Below the pieces are notes generated by a model. It saw nothing but the letters and a program-made list of their open reading frames with translations. It was not told where the DNA came from and ran no database searches. A DNA stretch of 64,000 nucleotides from Corallochytrium limacisporum (taxonomy: Eukaryota; Opisthokonta), in assembly GCA_002811645.1 (NCBI GenBank), contig PDIP01000026.1, positions 131,035 to 195,034 of the forward strand. The letters are read 5' to 3'. Both the position numbers and the translations under genes were made by a program. Below, in pieces: positions 28,037 through 37,852 of this stretch (positions are counted from its first letter, which is position 1; each line of letters opens with the position of its first letter).

Positions 28037-29140
28037 CTATCCTGAACTTGAAGCGTTCGGTTTCTGTACCGCAGCGACTAACTGTCGTGGGATATGTTTC
28101 TTTGCTCTGTGGTGGCGACCTCGGAAAGGGTCTGTAGGCAGCACAGGGCTAAGAGTGCAATTCCGAGATGACATTCCCGGCCTACCGAGGTTGCCGCGGC
28201 GTGTTAGACCCTCAACGGTGCCGTAGTCGCCATCGAAGTTGATCCAGTTTGGTTGTCCCATTTCTTTATCGATGACCTCAACATTCTTCCAACATTGCCA
28301 TCGTCGACCCTTCCCATTGTGTAGGTCATTAGCAAACCCCAGGATGCGGAAAGTCCATCCAGTTTCTGAATACGACGCATGTGATTCCGTTGCGGGATAT
28401 ACAATGGGGTGACATCCCGGAATTCCATCGATATTCTGCGTAAGTTGTAGTCCACTGCGGTTGGTCACAAAACGGCCCTCTCCAGCATGGCGATAGTAGA
28501 AGACCGAAATCAGACTGTTCATATCTTCATCGGTTGCTGGCTCTTTTGCAAACACGACCACTTGCTCCAGATCACCCTCGTGCACGCCGACTTCAAATGG
28601 GCACCCCAGGCCACAGAAACTAAAAATGTTCCCGTTGTACGCATAAATGAAGTAGTAGGTGATCTCATACACATCCTCGCAGACAATATCACAGCCGTCC
28701 TCATCAAAAATGTTGCACGGTGCCCGTGAAACAGAAGCATAACACGGTACGCGTCCCCGGGAGAGATCCTCCTCACCCTGTCCTTCCCACATTGTAGAGT
28801 CCGGGCGCAGACGGTGCTCATGCCACAGTGCGGTTTGGCCATCAACCTCATTGAGGCTACACTCCGAGGCACTGGCTTCCACCGGGTCGACAAGTTCACC
28901 AACACCGGCTATTTGAACATCAATACGGCGACCTCCTTTGCGAATTGCAGAACTGCTGCCATCCGACTGCTGCCTCCTGTACTCCTTCTTATGCCTATCC
29001 CAGCCCGTCTTGCACCACACTGCAGAGTTATCAGCAAGCCATTCTAAGCTGCATGGAAAATACTTTTCACGACTGTCGAAGCGAAGCTCGGGAGCATAGA
29101 ATTCGGCTAACCGCTGCGCAAGCTCCGGCCTGATTGCCAT
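28037..29140 (-). CDS. VPS62-like (DUF946) protein
   Basis: A 367-residue soluble-looking protein from ATG. The N-terminal block YAPELRFDSREKYFPCSLEWL fits the opening of the VPS62/DUF946 family ('aP.l.fds.e.y.Pssv.wl'). Later come YNGNIFSFCGLGCPFEVG plus HEGDLEQVVVF, the family's 'vG.H.GDwE' block, then FYYRHAGEGRFV and ATESHASYSE, the 'Hs.g' and 'y.s...Ha.y' motifs. Yeast Vps62 was tied to vacuolar sorting, but the biochemical role is unknown. The normally conserved Trp of GDWE is Leu here. Several Cys residues lie in the middle. The last 40 residues are basic and probably disordered. Confidence 0.62.
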   Translation of the reverse strand: MAIRPELAQRLAEFYAPELRFDSREKYFPCSLEWLADNSAVWCKTGWDRHKKEYRRQQSDGSSSAIRKGGRRIDVQIAGVGELVDPVEASASECSLNEVDGQTALWHEHRLRPDSTMWEGQGEEDLSRGRVPCYASVSRAPCNIFDEDGCDIVCEDVYEITYYFIYAYNGNIFSFCGLGCPFEVGVHEGDLEQVVVFAKEPATDEDMNSLISVFYYRHAGEGRFVTNRSGLQLTQNIDGIPGCHPIVYPATESHASYSETGWTFRILGFANDLHNGKGRRWQCWKNVEVIDKEMGQPNWINFDGDYGTVEGLTRRGNLGRPGMSSRNCTLSPVLPTDPFRGRHHRAKKHIPRQLVAAVQKPNASSSG

Positions 29141-29600
29141 GCTCCTCTTCTACCGACACTTCAGAGGACACTTCGAGACATTCCGCGAAATAGGACCTTT
29201 TGGTCGTCGTAGACACTATTTGTACAGATCTCACGGAATTTTGCACATCTTCTTTAAGCACCTCAATTGATTGGTGAAACGGCAGCATGTTGCCACGATT
29301 TCTGGGGACGAAAGACTTTAGTGTGAGGTGCTCCGCAGTTGGGAAACCCACTCCCCAATGCCGTTCAAGATCTGAGTTTTCCGCGCCGGCGGAATCACCC
29401 GCTGGGGAGAGGGCCAGCGAGGGTGCCAGCCAGCGGATCAGTCAACAAATATATACAGCTATTTGCAATGTGGAGTGAGGACGGTCTTCGACAGGTCGCT
29501 AGATCAATGCGACTGAATTGTCTTGCTTCTACGGTGAAGGATACCAGTGGTCTTGGATCACCACGCTGTGTCGACGTACATACTACGACGACGTACAGCG
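29141..29600. other. Divergent promoter region VPS62-like / OCA-type gene
   Basis: A 460-base space. An AT-rich TATA-like stretch aatatatacag lies at about 29448-29458, 143 bases before the ATG chosen for the OCA-type gene, and could be its core promoter. No other gene is visible. Confidence 0.5.
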
Positions 29601-30788
29601 ATGGCACCCATGTCACGGGGAGCAGGGCCGTTTGCGGGCACAGGCACTCTGCTGCCACCGTTCCGCTATGCAATTGTAGAAGAAGGCTTGCATCGGGGAG
29701 CGTGTCCAAGTACCAGGAACTTTAATTTTTTAAAGTGCCTCAAGCTTAAGACTATGATTAGCTTGGTTCCACAAAAGATGACTTTGCATTTGCAGCCTTT
29801 CTGTGTTGACGAGGGAATCGAGTTACTGCATTTGGAGACTGCACAATTCAAGGAGGAAGTTCCTCTCAAGGTTGACAATATTGCGGTTGTGCTTTCAAAA
29901 GTCATTGATGTTAAAAATCATCCAATCTACATGCACTGCGTGGACGGTACTCATGTTGTAGGTCTGCTGGGCGTAATGATCCGGCTTCTGCAACGCTGGA
30001 CTCTTTCAGCTGCCATCAATGAATACACCCGCTTCTTGCGTGAGGCCGTTGTATCGACTGAGGAGGAGAAGTTTCTTAAATCCGGGTGGAAGAAGGAGAT
30101 TATTGTACCATTGGATGTACCATTTTGGCTACGCAAGCATTTCTTTGCGGAAAAGGATGGAGGCATGGTTCTTGTACGACATCCTCACTTCAAACTTAAA
30201 GCCTCTGATGAGGTGGCTGATGCTACGATGGTTCAGCAGATCACTCAGCAGGTACAATCGAGCGTTCAAGGCACACCCAAGAAAGGTGTCAGTCCCAATA
30301 TGTACAACTCGACACAAACTCCGGTGAAAGACACAGAGCAGGTTGGTGCGTCTGGTGCAAATGACGTGCGCAAGGTGTCGTACATCGCCTCAGGCAGGGC
30401 CTCGCCGGATCGCTTTCCGTCTCCCGGTCCCCGTGGTGCTGAGGAGTCCGAACTTGACGCCAAACCCTTCTATCCAGGTATGATTGAGAGCATCCAGCGC
30501 TGGAAACAAGGCGGTGGTGTGCAGAGCCCGGAAGGTGGGTTGGCCCGGCGAAAGCAGGCCTTACGAAACCTGCGAGCTGCAGGCAAGCTCGAGAAGGCTG
30601 ATCTCAGCCTCGAGGTCCGAGCGTTGAGCCTAACGGGCCTAGGGCGCAAGAATACAAAGGGCATCCCAGCGCTGCCATACGAGCGATTGAAAGACCCGCA
30701 GATCGTGCCAAACAAGGCGGCTTCCCCAGAGCTCCACACCCCGTCGAGCTCGGGGGTGGGTGGGGAGGCACCGTCCGGCGCGAAATAA
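29601..30788 (+). CDS. OCA/SIW14-type atypical dual-specificity phosphatase, probably inactive
   Basis: A 395-residue protein. The start is the ATG at 29601 (MAPMSRGAG); the frame is open upstream only through non-ATG codons. Residues about 18-60 (PPFRYAIVEEGLHRGACPS, KCLKLKTMISLVPQ) and 85-125 match the OCA1/SIW14/OCA6 family of tyrosine-phosphatase-like proteins. Active members use HCX5R; here the loop reads HCVDGTHVVG, keeping the Cys (residue about 113) but with Val where the Arg belongs, as in the degenerate fungal OCA4/OCA6 group. Catalysis on phosphotyrosine or inositol pyrophosphate is therefore doubtful. The remaining 220 residues are disordered, Pro/Ser/Lys-rich, with an 'SPDRFPSPGPRG' stretch. 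The stop codon overlaps an AATAAA hexamer (30784-30789). Confidence 0.82.
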   Translation: MAPMSRGAGPFAGTGTLLPPFRYAIVEEGLHRGACPSTRNFNFLKCLKLKTMISLVPQKMTLHLQPFCVDEGIELLHLETAQFKEEVPLKVDNIAVVLSKVIDVKNHPIYMHCVDGTHVVGLLGVMIRLLQRWTLSAAINEYTRFLREAVVSTEEEKFLKSGWKKEIIVPLDVPFWLRKHFFAEKDGGMVLVRHPHFKLKASDEVADATMVQQITQQVQSSVQGTPKKGVSPNMYNSTQTPVKDTEQVGASGANDVRKVSYIASGRASPDRFPSPGPRGAEESELDAKPFYPGMIESIQRWKQGGGVQSPEGGLARRKQALRNLRAAGKLEKADLSLEVRALSLTGLGRKNTKGIPALPYERLKDPQIVPNKAASPELHTPSSSGVGGEAPSGAK

Positions 30789-30947
30789 AAACTGCCACCG
30801 CTCTGCGAGAGAAATACGGACACTGGATTACTTTGGTTCTTCCGGATCTACTGGTATGTCAAAGTATGCTTGCGCATGTACGTGAAATGTAAAGAAAAGG
30901 AGTCCGAATTATGACTAAAGAATACAGAAACAGTTATACGATTATTA

Positions 30948-31535
30948 ATGACAACCATGGACCCGGTGTATAAGAATATGGAAGCGGTCGAAGAGCCATC
31001 CACAGGAGAGCGAATCGTCTTATGGCACGAGGACGCGGATGGCACTCCACATCTTGAGGAATTCGAAACATTTCAAGAGTGGGTAAACAGCATCAACTGG
31101 CTTGGTGAACCCGTATTAATTGGAGTTATCACGTTTCATCTTGTGATTATGGTGATGGTGCTGCTCATGCCTAAAGCCAAGAATCTTTCTAGAGAAGCCA
31201 CCTTTTTCGTGAGTCTTATCGTTCTCGCGTTTGTATCGGAACGGGCGAACGAGGAGTGCATCAAGTATTGGCCCATGCTATTCAAGAAGAACCACTGCGA
31301 TAAGGCCGGGATCTTTATGTCGCTGGTGTGGACCTTCCCACTGTGCGTGAACGCCCTACTGATGATCTTGGGCTGGATGGTTGCCTCCTTCAATGATGCC
31401 GCGAACCTTAAGGCAAAGCAGCTCCGGGCGCAGCATGCGCAGCGGCTGAAAGAGATCAGAGAAGGTAGCAAGGCACCGACAAAGCCAGCACCAAAGGCGA
31501 AATCTGCCAAGGCTAAGTCGAAGAAGCGCGACTGA
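30948..31535 (+). CDS. TMEM18: TMEM18 family membrane protein
   Basis: A 195-residue multi-pass protein of the TMEM18 family, which sits at the inner nuclear membrane. Three to four hydrophobic segments lie at about residues 53-75, 85-102 and 125-150. Family blocks are visible: FVSERANEECIKYWPMLF (human CAEYINEAAAMNWRLF) and GIFMSLVWTFPLCVNALLMI (human [20 protein letters not shown]). The C-terminal 40 residues are strongly basic (Lys/Ala/Pro), as in the human protein, and could bind DNA. The N-terminus is about 45 residues longer than in animals. ATG at 30948; a second in-frame ATG at 30957 is equally possible. Co-directional with the OCA-type gene, 159 bases apart. Confidence 0.92.
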   Translation: MTTMDPVYKNMEAVEEPSTGERIVLWHEDADGTPHLEEFETFQEWVNSINWLGEPVLIGVITFHLVIMVMVLLMPKAKNLSREATFFVSLIVLAFVSERANEECIKYWPMLFKKNHCDKAGIFMSLVWTFPLCVNALLMILGWMVASFNDAANLKAKQLRAQHAQRLKEIREGSKAPTKPAPKAKSAKAKSKKRD

Positions 31536-31688
31536 CCCGGATACTCAAGGGCCGAGATCATCTAAGGGACTCTGATCTGAACACCAACCTAATCACAAAC
31601 TAATATAGAAGTACAAAACACCATTCCCCTTCCTTGATTTCTTTTCTCTTTTATTCCTTTTCCTTTTCTTTGGGGTGGGGTGAAGTAG

Positions 31689-32009
31689 CGTGTCGAAAAA
31701 GGCTACGGAAGTCAAAGATCTGACACTCGGTGGATTAGGCCGCCCCAGAGAGCTGATGAACGGTTTTGTGCTGTGCAAGAATACTGTACTCCTGCAGGAC
31801 ATGTCCTTGATCTGTCCGTCATTTTGAGACATCGGTCATCGAGATCACAGTCGGTACTTTTCGATGCGGTCGTGCACAAGGTGATAGATTACAAAGCCAG
31901 AGGCACGACGTATGTTCTTGGCTATTTACAAGACCTGATCGCCAGCGACGTCAAAATTGAAGCTCCCGGCACTAAACCTTTTCTGCATTTCATCGAGCCC
32001 ATAGTTTAA
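31689..32009 (+). other. Open frame without ATG; possible last exon of a small spliced gene
   Basis: A frame of 106 codons open from just after the sequence gtag (31685-31688) to a stop at 32009. It has no in-frame ATG. It is preceded by a long pyrimidine tract (31622-31672) and two branch-point-like CTAAT sequences (about 31590 and 31600), so 31688 could be a 3' splice acceptor. The encoded C-terminus (…VVHKVIDYKARGTTYVLGYL…) looks protein-like but I do not recognise it. No plausible first exon is evident in the short space after TMEM18. A second frame from ATG 31756 overlaps and ends after 23 codons. It could be non-coding. Confidence 0.3.
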
Positions 32010-32048
32010 GCTTCGCCTTAAGAGGCTCATTTCCAAACACTACTTGGT

Positions 32049-32765
32049 TCACTCGCCGAGCAGAGATGTGTTGCCTGACTCGACCTTTTCCAAGAGGGCC
32101 TGGTCGGCCAGCAGGATGAAACCAAAGCCACACTTGGCAATGATGTCAAGGACCATGTAGGCAACGACCTCAACATCGACGGATACGACATTGGCACCTT
32201 CTGCAGCGGCCCAAACTATGGGATACGCGATCCACAGGACAACGGTCATGTTAGCCAAGGTGGCGAACTTGCTCTTAACATCCTCACCAAAGCGCTCGGC
32301 ATTCTTTGCGATACCGGTGTAGAGGGACATAATGATGAAGCCGAAGAAAATGCAGCCGTACACAAAGAATATCCACTTCAGGCCGTTGTCGTACAGGCCA
32401 CCAAGGACACCAGCCACAACCATCATAATGTCAGCACCGATCAGGAAGATTAGCTCGTTTTGATGGGCGCCTGCCAGCAGACCGAGGTCCAGCAGCAACA
32501 ATGGTGTTGTCACGAGCCAGTCTAGGTAACGGGCAAACAGGAAGTGGCGGTCACCAACATGAGTTCCACCGAAGCCGAAGGCCATGGTCATATACGCTAC
32601 GGAAGCGAAGCCGGTGATGAGGAAAGTCAGGTTGTGGAAGCGGCGGTACTCAACATCAACACGTAGACCACCGAAGTAGAAGGCGAAGGTGGACACTAGC
32701 ATGCAGGCAAAGCCAATGTACAGGAACATGAATCCTGTGGAAGAGATCTCTCCGTGCTCAGACAT
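32049..32765 (-). CDS. Microbial (type I) rhodopsin, light-driven proton pump
   Basis: A 238-residue, seven-helix retinal protein. Helix C reads RYLDWLVTTPLLLLDL, giving R79, D82, T86 and D93, the equivalents of bacteriorhodopsin R82, D85 (proton acceptor), T89 and D96 (proton donor). L90 at the L93 site predicts green absorption. Helix G has D207 and the retinal lysine K211 in LDIIAKCGFGF. Glu189 and Glu199 match the proton-release pair E194/E204. The full set predicts outward H+ pumping, not a sensor or channel. It is closer to fungal and haloarchaeal rhodopsins than to proteorhodopsins. Probable location: plasma or endomembrane. No retinal-synthesis gene is in the window. The upstream region, about 2 kb, is the longest promoter space of the first 40 kb. 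Confidence 0.95.
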   Translation of the reverse strand: MSEHGEISSTGFMFLYIGFACMLVSTFAFYFGGLRVDVEYRRFHNLTFLITGFASVAYMTMAFGFGGTHVGDRHFLFARYLDWLVTTPLLLLDLGLLAGAHQNELIFLIGADIMMVVAGVLGGLYDNGLKWIFFVYGCIFFGFIIMSLYTGIAKNAERFGEDVKSKFATLANMTVVLWIAYPIVWAAAEGANVVSVDVEVVAYMVLDIIAKCGFGFILLADQALLEKVESGNTSLLGE

Positions 32766-34793
32766 GATTGCTGTTCTTGTACGCTCCGTCTACTACTGCG
32801 AACCAATGATACACAACCTTTACAACTTTGCATACATCTACCGATTCCATTTTGAACAGCATTATACCGTTTACCTCATGTACCTCATCGTGTGCACACA
32901 CCTACACAGCTCCTCAATACGCATCACCGAACGGATGACAGATGATTACGCAGCCCCGTCACATCTGGGTCCACCAGCAGCTATCAACACAGGCCGGTTC
33001 CCCTACAGGCCACGCAGGGCAGCAGAACCGATTGCGCGGGCCGCTCATCACAGGTCCGAAGTTTGCAGCACGGTACCGGTACTGACATTCCGTCACCCTA
33101 ACAAGCCTCTGTGACACACATACGTGTACCCTCCCTGCGCAGAACTTACCGGACATGTACTGCTCTTGCTGTATTGTTACCCGCAGCATTCCGACCCAAC
33201 CCAAGAATCCACATCGGGGGGAGGGGGGGCAAGCCATACTGCATTGACTCAACGCATGGCTGGATTTTCTTTACCACCGTTCTGCTGCCTTCTGCACCCC
33301 AGAGTGAGTATCACTTGTGGCCGGTGCGGGACGTCAACGAATTACGAACGTCGGTGTCGTTAATTCTTCTCGGCACGCTCATTATGTTCACTCAGCAGCC
33401 ATCCCTACGGGCTCACACTTCGTCACTATTCACAAGCGGCGGTACTTTACTGTTGGGCAATCCTAGTAGGCTGTGAACGCATGTATTGTCTGCAGCTCAC
33501 AATGTCTCAGATGTTTCGAGCAAAGAAGTGAGATAATGATCTTCAGATTTCAAATTTGCCAGCGGAGGAATTATTGCAGGACGCGACGAGTGGCGTGCCG
33601 ACTTACACAATTTAGCCAATCCTCCTTACCGCACTACATTGGGTTCTCACAGCGCGCGGTGCAAATTGTTGTTGTTGTTCTTCATCGCCAACCCCCCGGC
33701 GGTGGGATAGTTGGTTTTTCTATTTTGAAGTCGATTGCGGTGGGCATATAAGAACAACATCACCCACCCAAGCGTCTTCTTAAATTTAAGGCCGATGATG
33801 ACTCATGCATCCGCTTACCATTTCCGAACCGCCGCTCCCAGCGTACGCCCGCCCGCGGGCGCAGAGCCCCCCAGGGGGGGTGGGGGCCGGCATTGTTCAA
33901 CACGTATCGCCCGAGGGAAACACCGACAATACAGCATTCGAGCAGTGGGACTGGGGCATGGTAAGGTAAGTGATTGATCTACCAAACGTTTAATGTTCGG
34001 GATTGGGTGAGGACACAACCTGTGTTTGCTGTCAGAGGGTCTCCAGAGTGTTCGCTTATTAAGTCTTCCTCATGACAGATGGGGACCCACTGCACAGCGA
34101 CTGTGACTCATGTAGCACACGTACCCAAGACCTGCCAGGACAGTACAAGACGCGTGGTGTTCCTATACGATTGCTTCATGCAGGTCACCTGCTCAGTGTA
34201 CGCAACCCTTGGTGGTGCGGCTCGTTCAATAAAAGGGCCGCCGATCTGAATCCTGCTCTCCCACACCATTACATCAACGGCTCTCTGATCTGATGCACCT
34301 TGCGCACTCTCAGAGCGCAACAGTGCTGTCTCATTCCGCCCACCGCCTGCTCCTGGACTTCAACCGTGTCTCCCTACCGAACCACCGGTCCATCATTGGT
34401 AACGAACACCTAATAGACATCATTATTTTTTGAAGTTTGGTTGCTCTCGTAAATCTTTTTGGGATTTCATCACCGGCAAGAGTGCGCGTCAGGACGGGGG
34501 AAACTCTGTCCAAACTATTCCCTCTGTCGGTCGCGCTGTGGGCACACTGACTGCGGGGTAAGAGGGGGGGGGAGGTGAGTTTCTGGGCGCGAATAGTTTG
34601 CGTAGGCTTGAGGTGGTCGGGTGTGACGCTTGTCCTTAGCATCAATTGTCGGGCTATTTAACAATCCTTGATTGACCTTACCCATATGTTTCATACTTTT
34701 TTGATTGATTTATTTAAAATATTGTATTTTTGACAGGCAAACATGTAAGAAAATATTTCTTGTTTTTGAAATAGAGACAAAAGCACATGGACC
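32766..34793. other. 2-kb divergent intergenic region, rhodopsin / coiled-coil gene
   Basis: The rhodopsin side has an ATTGG (CCAAT-type) box at 32802-32807 on the minus strand, 37-41 bases before the ATG. The middle contains G-runs (33217-33229) and a GC palindrome cluster at 33851-33890. The right end is AT-rich (34650-34790), unlike the rest of the window. Short frames (for example 33111-33476) have no recognisable product. Confidence 0.55.
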
Positions 34794-36113
34794 ATGAATA
34801 GGGTGGTCATTGAGCGGACTCGCGGGGCACAGGCCGCCAGACCGCGTCGATCAGGCCCACTGACGCGGAATTCAGAATTGGAAAAGGAGCTCAAGATCAG
34901 TAAGGAAAAGGCAAAGCAATTGATTGATAAAGTTCAGAAGTATGAAGGACAAATAGCTGATCTGATGGCACGGAATAGGCAACTCGAGCAGCAAGTGCTC
35001 AAGCAGGATCGGAGCTACCACATGCACAACAATGAAGCAGAACGCGCAAAACGTGATCCTCTCCTCGAAATGGGCCAGACTCGGCAGGTCCGCGACTCAG
35101 AATTTCAACAGGAACCGACGGAATTCCACAAGGAAATTGAACGACGAGAGCGACTTCATGAAACACAACTTAGCAACCTTCAGAAGGAGATGGAACTCCG
35201 TGAAATCAACCGTGCCCAAAAGGAGTCTACAATTGGTGAATTGCAGGAACGAGTAGGTGATCTACAAACACGCATTCGACGCCTGGAAACGGAGCTGTCT
35301 TCAACTCAGAATGAGCGTGATCGGATACGTTCTGACCTCATCAAAGAACGGAAGACTGTAAATGTTGTTGATAAGCGCCAGTACGACGACGTTTTGGTGA
35401 AGTATGAGCGGACTGTCGAGGGACTCCGGCTTCTGCGACAAAAATACAACCATCTCAAGCGTCGCTACGGAAATCAGTGTGCTCGAAGCTCAAAGTTGGC
35501 AGAATCTTTGGGCGAGCATGCCAAGTATGTGGTACAGATGGAAGCCAAGGTAAAGGTGTATCAGAGCAAGGCAGCAGACTTTGTGGACATGAGCTGCCAG
35601 GATGCACTACAGGTCCTGGGGAACATTGACAATGCCCAAGCCCAGAGTGAAGCTCGACAGCGACTGCGCTGTCTGTTGGAGATGTTCCAGGCCCAATTGC
35701 GCAGCCAGAAGATTGCTCTAGAGGACACCATGCTTCAGTCGACCAAGGCACATCAAGACATGGCCCGGCTGGCCGGGTACGTCGCGAGTTTGGAGCGCAT
35801 TCGGGCTGAGGAACTGACGATGTGGGCCCGGATGACGACGGCTGTATCATCACCAGTGCAGCAGTCGTTACAAAAGCCAGCTCTGGGCAGCAATGTAAAG
35901 TCCAAGCAATCGAATTCGTGTTTGAATCAGACAAGCCTTGCGACAAAGGAAGGCATCCCGCATCAGCCTTCGAGAATACCTTTGGCCACCAAGTCCGTGA
36001 TCGCCAACGTCCACGGCTTCCAGAAATCGACTCAAACAAGCCACTATATAGGCGGTGGTGGTCAGGTGCGGAAGTCAGTTTCGTTTTCGAATGTAACCAT
36101 GGTACCTTCTTGA
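34794..36113 (+). CDS. Coiled-coil protein of unknown function
   Basis: A 439-residue protein from ATG, in good codon context downstream of an AT-rich leader. Residues about 26-230 are coiled coil with long Glu/Lys/Arg/Gln heptads. About 230-340 stays helical with fewer charges (KYVVQMEAKVKVYQSKAADF). The last 90 residues are Ser/Gln/Lys-rich and probably disordered. No catalytic motif, signal peptide or membrane segment is seen. I do not recognise a family; centrosomal, cytoskeletal or trafficking roles are all possible. Its stop lies 47 bases from that of the convergent G-alpha gene. Confidence 0.82.
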   Translation: MNRVVIERTRGAQAARPRRSGPLTRNSELEKELKISKEKAKQLIDKVQKYEGQIADLMARNRQLEQQVLKQDRSYHMHNNEAERAKRDPLLEMGQTRQVRDSEFQQEPTEFHKEIERRERLHETQLSNLQKEMELREINRAQKESTIGELQERVGDLQTRIRRLETELSSTQNERDRIRSDLIKERKTVNVVDKRQYDDVLVKYERTVEGLRLLRQKYNHLKRRYGNQCARSSKLAESLGEHAKYVVQMEAKVKVYQSKAADFVDMSCQDALQVLGNIDNAQAQSEARQRLRCLLEMFQAQLRSQKIALEDTMLQSTKAHQDMARLAGYVASLERIRAEELTMWARMTTAVSSPVQQSLQKPALGSNVKSKQSNSCLNQTSLATKEGIPHQPSRIPLATKSVIANVHGFQKSTQTSHYIGGGGQVRKSVSFSNVTMVPS

Positions 36114-36160
36114 TCCCAACAGGTCAATGTATCCTAACATAAAGCTTTATATTCTTCTGT

Positions 36161-37237
36161 TCAAATCAGTCCAGCGTCAGCAAGGTTGGCTTCAATGATG
36201 ATGTTCACTACGTCATCCCAGATCATCTTCATCTGCTTGCCATCTGTTGCCGTCGTCATGTGATGATATATTGACGTTTCCTTGTTCGGAGTCCTTTTCT
36301 GAAACTGTCCCAGAATGAATTCTGAGGCCTGATCCTTGTCAGTGCCACCCGTGTAGCCAGGGAAGCATTCCTTCAGGGGATATCGCTTCAGTGTCCGCTT
36401 CAACAAATCTTGCTTGTTCAGGAAGAGGATAACTGGAATGCCCTGAAGAGACTTGCTTTTCAAAACCTCTTCAAAGAGATTGAGTGTGTCAACCATGCGA
36501 TTCTCATGAGGTTCTTCGGTCATGGTCTGCGCATAGCAATTGACAGCAGCAAAGAAGATGATGGCATTTACATGGTCAAAGTAATGAATCCATTTCCGGC
36601 GGGATGCCTTCTGACCAGCCACATCAATGATTTCGAAATGCATTTGGTTAATATGAAAGCGTGCCTCGACCACACCACAGGTCATTTCGCGACAGTGTAG
36701 GATGTCTTGATGATCGGGAAGCCATGCAGGATCCTTGAGATCAACCAATTTTTGGAAGAAATATATGGCAGCTTCTTGCAAGTTGAAGCCTTCTCCGTGC
36801 TCCATGGCTTCCTTAACCAAATCGTGTTCAATAAAGCGCTCCACCTCTGCCGCAAGTTCCGTAGCGAACATTTCAGGATTCAGATCAGGGCCAAGGCTTT
36901 CCTTGCAATGCTCGGCAATCTCGTTTAGAGCTGCTGGGACTTCCGTACCTTTCTTTTCAGTCAGGGTGTCGGCAATGAGCACCACATTCTCCAAGACGTT
37001 GCGATAAGCGATCAGACGCATACGCTCACGCTCATCTTTGCTGTATTCCGCGCCATGAAAGTGACGGATCTGTTTGAAGAACGTACTCTTTCCGCTCTCA
37101 CCCGGTCCAAGCAATAGTAGCGAAATTCTGTTCTTCCGCTCCTTGCGGTCCTTCTCTATTTCCTTTTCAATGTGGAAACTCTTCACATACTGCACCTTCA
37201 GGTCACTATGGGTCATATCAATCGGCTTTTTAGGCAT
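36161..37237 (-). CDS. Heterotrimeric G-protein alpha subunit, atypical
   Basis: A 358-residue GTPase. P-loop GPGESGKS (residues 44-51); helical domain about 55-175; arginine finger R183 in REMTCGVV; switch II DVAGQ (205-209) with catalytic Q209; NKQD (274-277); TTATD (328-332), the guanine-binding TCAT box. Departures from the family: switch II has Ala in place of the first Gly of DVGGQ and Lys in place of the following Arg. The N-terminus (MPKKPIDMTH) lacks Gly2 for myristoylation, and no Cys occurs in the first 100 residues, so standard lipid anchoring is not visible. The C-terminus ends DAGLI, without the pertussis-toxin Cys. It should still bind GTP, but receptor coupling and membrane attachment may differ. 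Divergent from the 74-codon gene. Confidence 0.95.
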   Translation of the reverse strand: MPKKPIDMTHSDLKVQYVKSFHIEKEIEKDRKERKNRISLLLLGPGESGKSTFFKQIRHFHGAEYSKDERERMRLIAYRNVLENVVLIADTLTEKKGTEVPAALNEIAEHCKESLGPDLNPEMFATELAAEVERFIEHDLVKEAMEHGEGFNLQEAAIYFFQKLVDLKDPAWLPDHQDILHCREMTCGVVEARFHINQMHFEIIDVAGQKASRRKWIHYFDHVNAIIFFAAVNCYAQTMTEEPHENRMVDTLNLFEEVLKSKSLQGIPVILFLNKQDLLKRTLKRYPLKECFPGYTGGTDKDQASEFILGQFQKRTPNKETSIYHHMTTATDGKQMKMIWDDVVNIIIEANLADAGLI

Positions 37238-37852
37238 GATGGCTAGTGATCACCCACCAGTGGTCACAAGCATGTGTAAGTCCAGGAGTGCTAGGGGCCT
37301 TAGATCGTCTAAGCAATTGTCAACTTCAATGGCGCTGCATCCAACGTCACAAGCGCAGTTGGACTCGGAAGTAGCTACACTGCACATCTCTTCATCATAA
37401 TAACCAGGTTACTCGCATTCTTCGTCATATTTTGCGATCTGTCAGCCGTATTTAAGGATAAGATTGGCACGATCTATAGGCACAGAGATCGGTAAGTGTT
37501 CTACATCGGGAGGACGCTAGTGATTGGCTGGAAACGAAATTGGGATTAAATTTGTAGTACTTTTTGTATGGAACCACACCCCCGTCCGTATTTCTCGTAA
37601 TATACGGCTATGCTGAACCTCGCCCCATTGGTCTGCTTCCCGCTCGCGGGGCGGTGCGCGCTGCCACAGTATGCTGACCGCAGCGGGGTGCCTTGGGAGC
37701 CACGCGGAGGCGTTAGGGTACATCAAGCTGAGCATGCCGAGCAAGCTTTTCATGAACAGCACCTATGCAATAGATCCGGCTTAAGGCTTCCTGCAAGAGA
37801 CGATATCCTTATGGGTTACAGAATGGGTTGAAATCTCAGTTTTTGCGCAATA
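37238..37852. other. Intergenic region, G-alpha / small coiled-coil gene
   Basis: A 615-base space with a moderately AT-rich centre (37380-37580). A 73-codon plus frame at 37610-37831 has no recognisable product. Promoter of the G-alpha gene expected at its left end. Confidence 0.5.

Noticed and set aside
33111-33476. 121-codon plus-strand frame in the rhodopsin upstream region
   Set aside because: No ATG-context support, no family pattern, and crosses a G-run; treated as non-coding.
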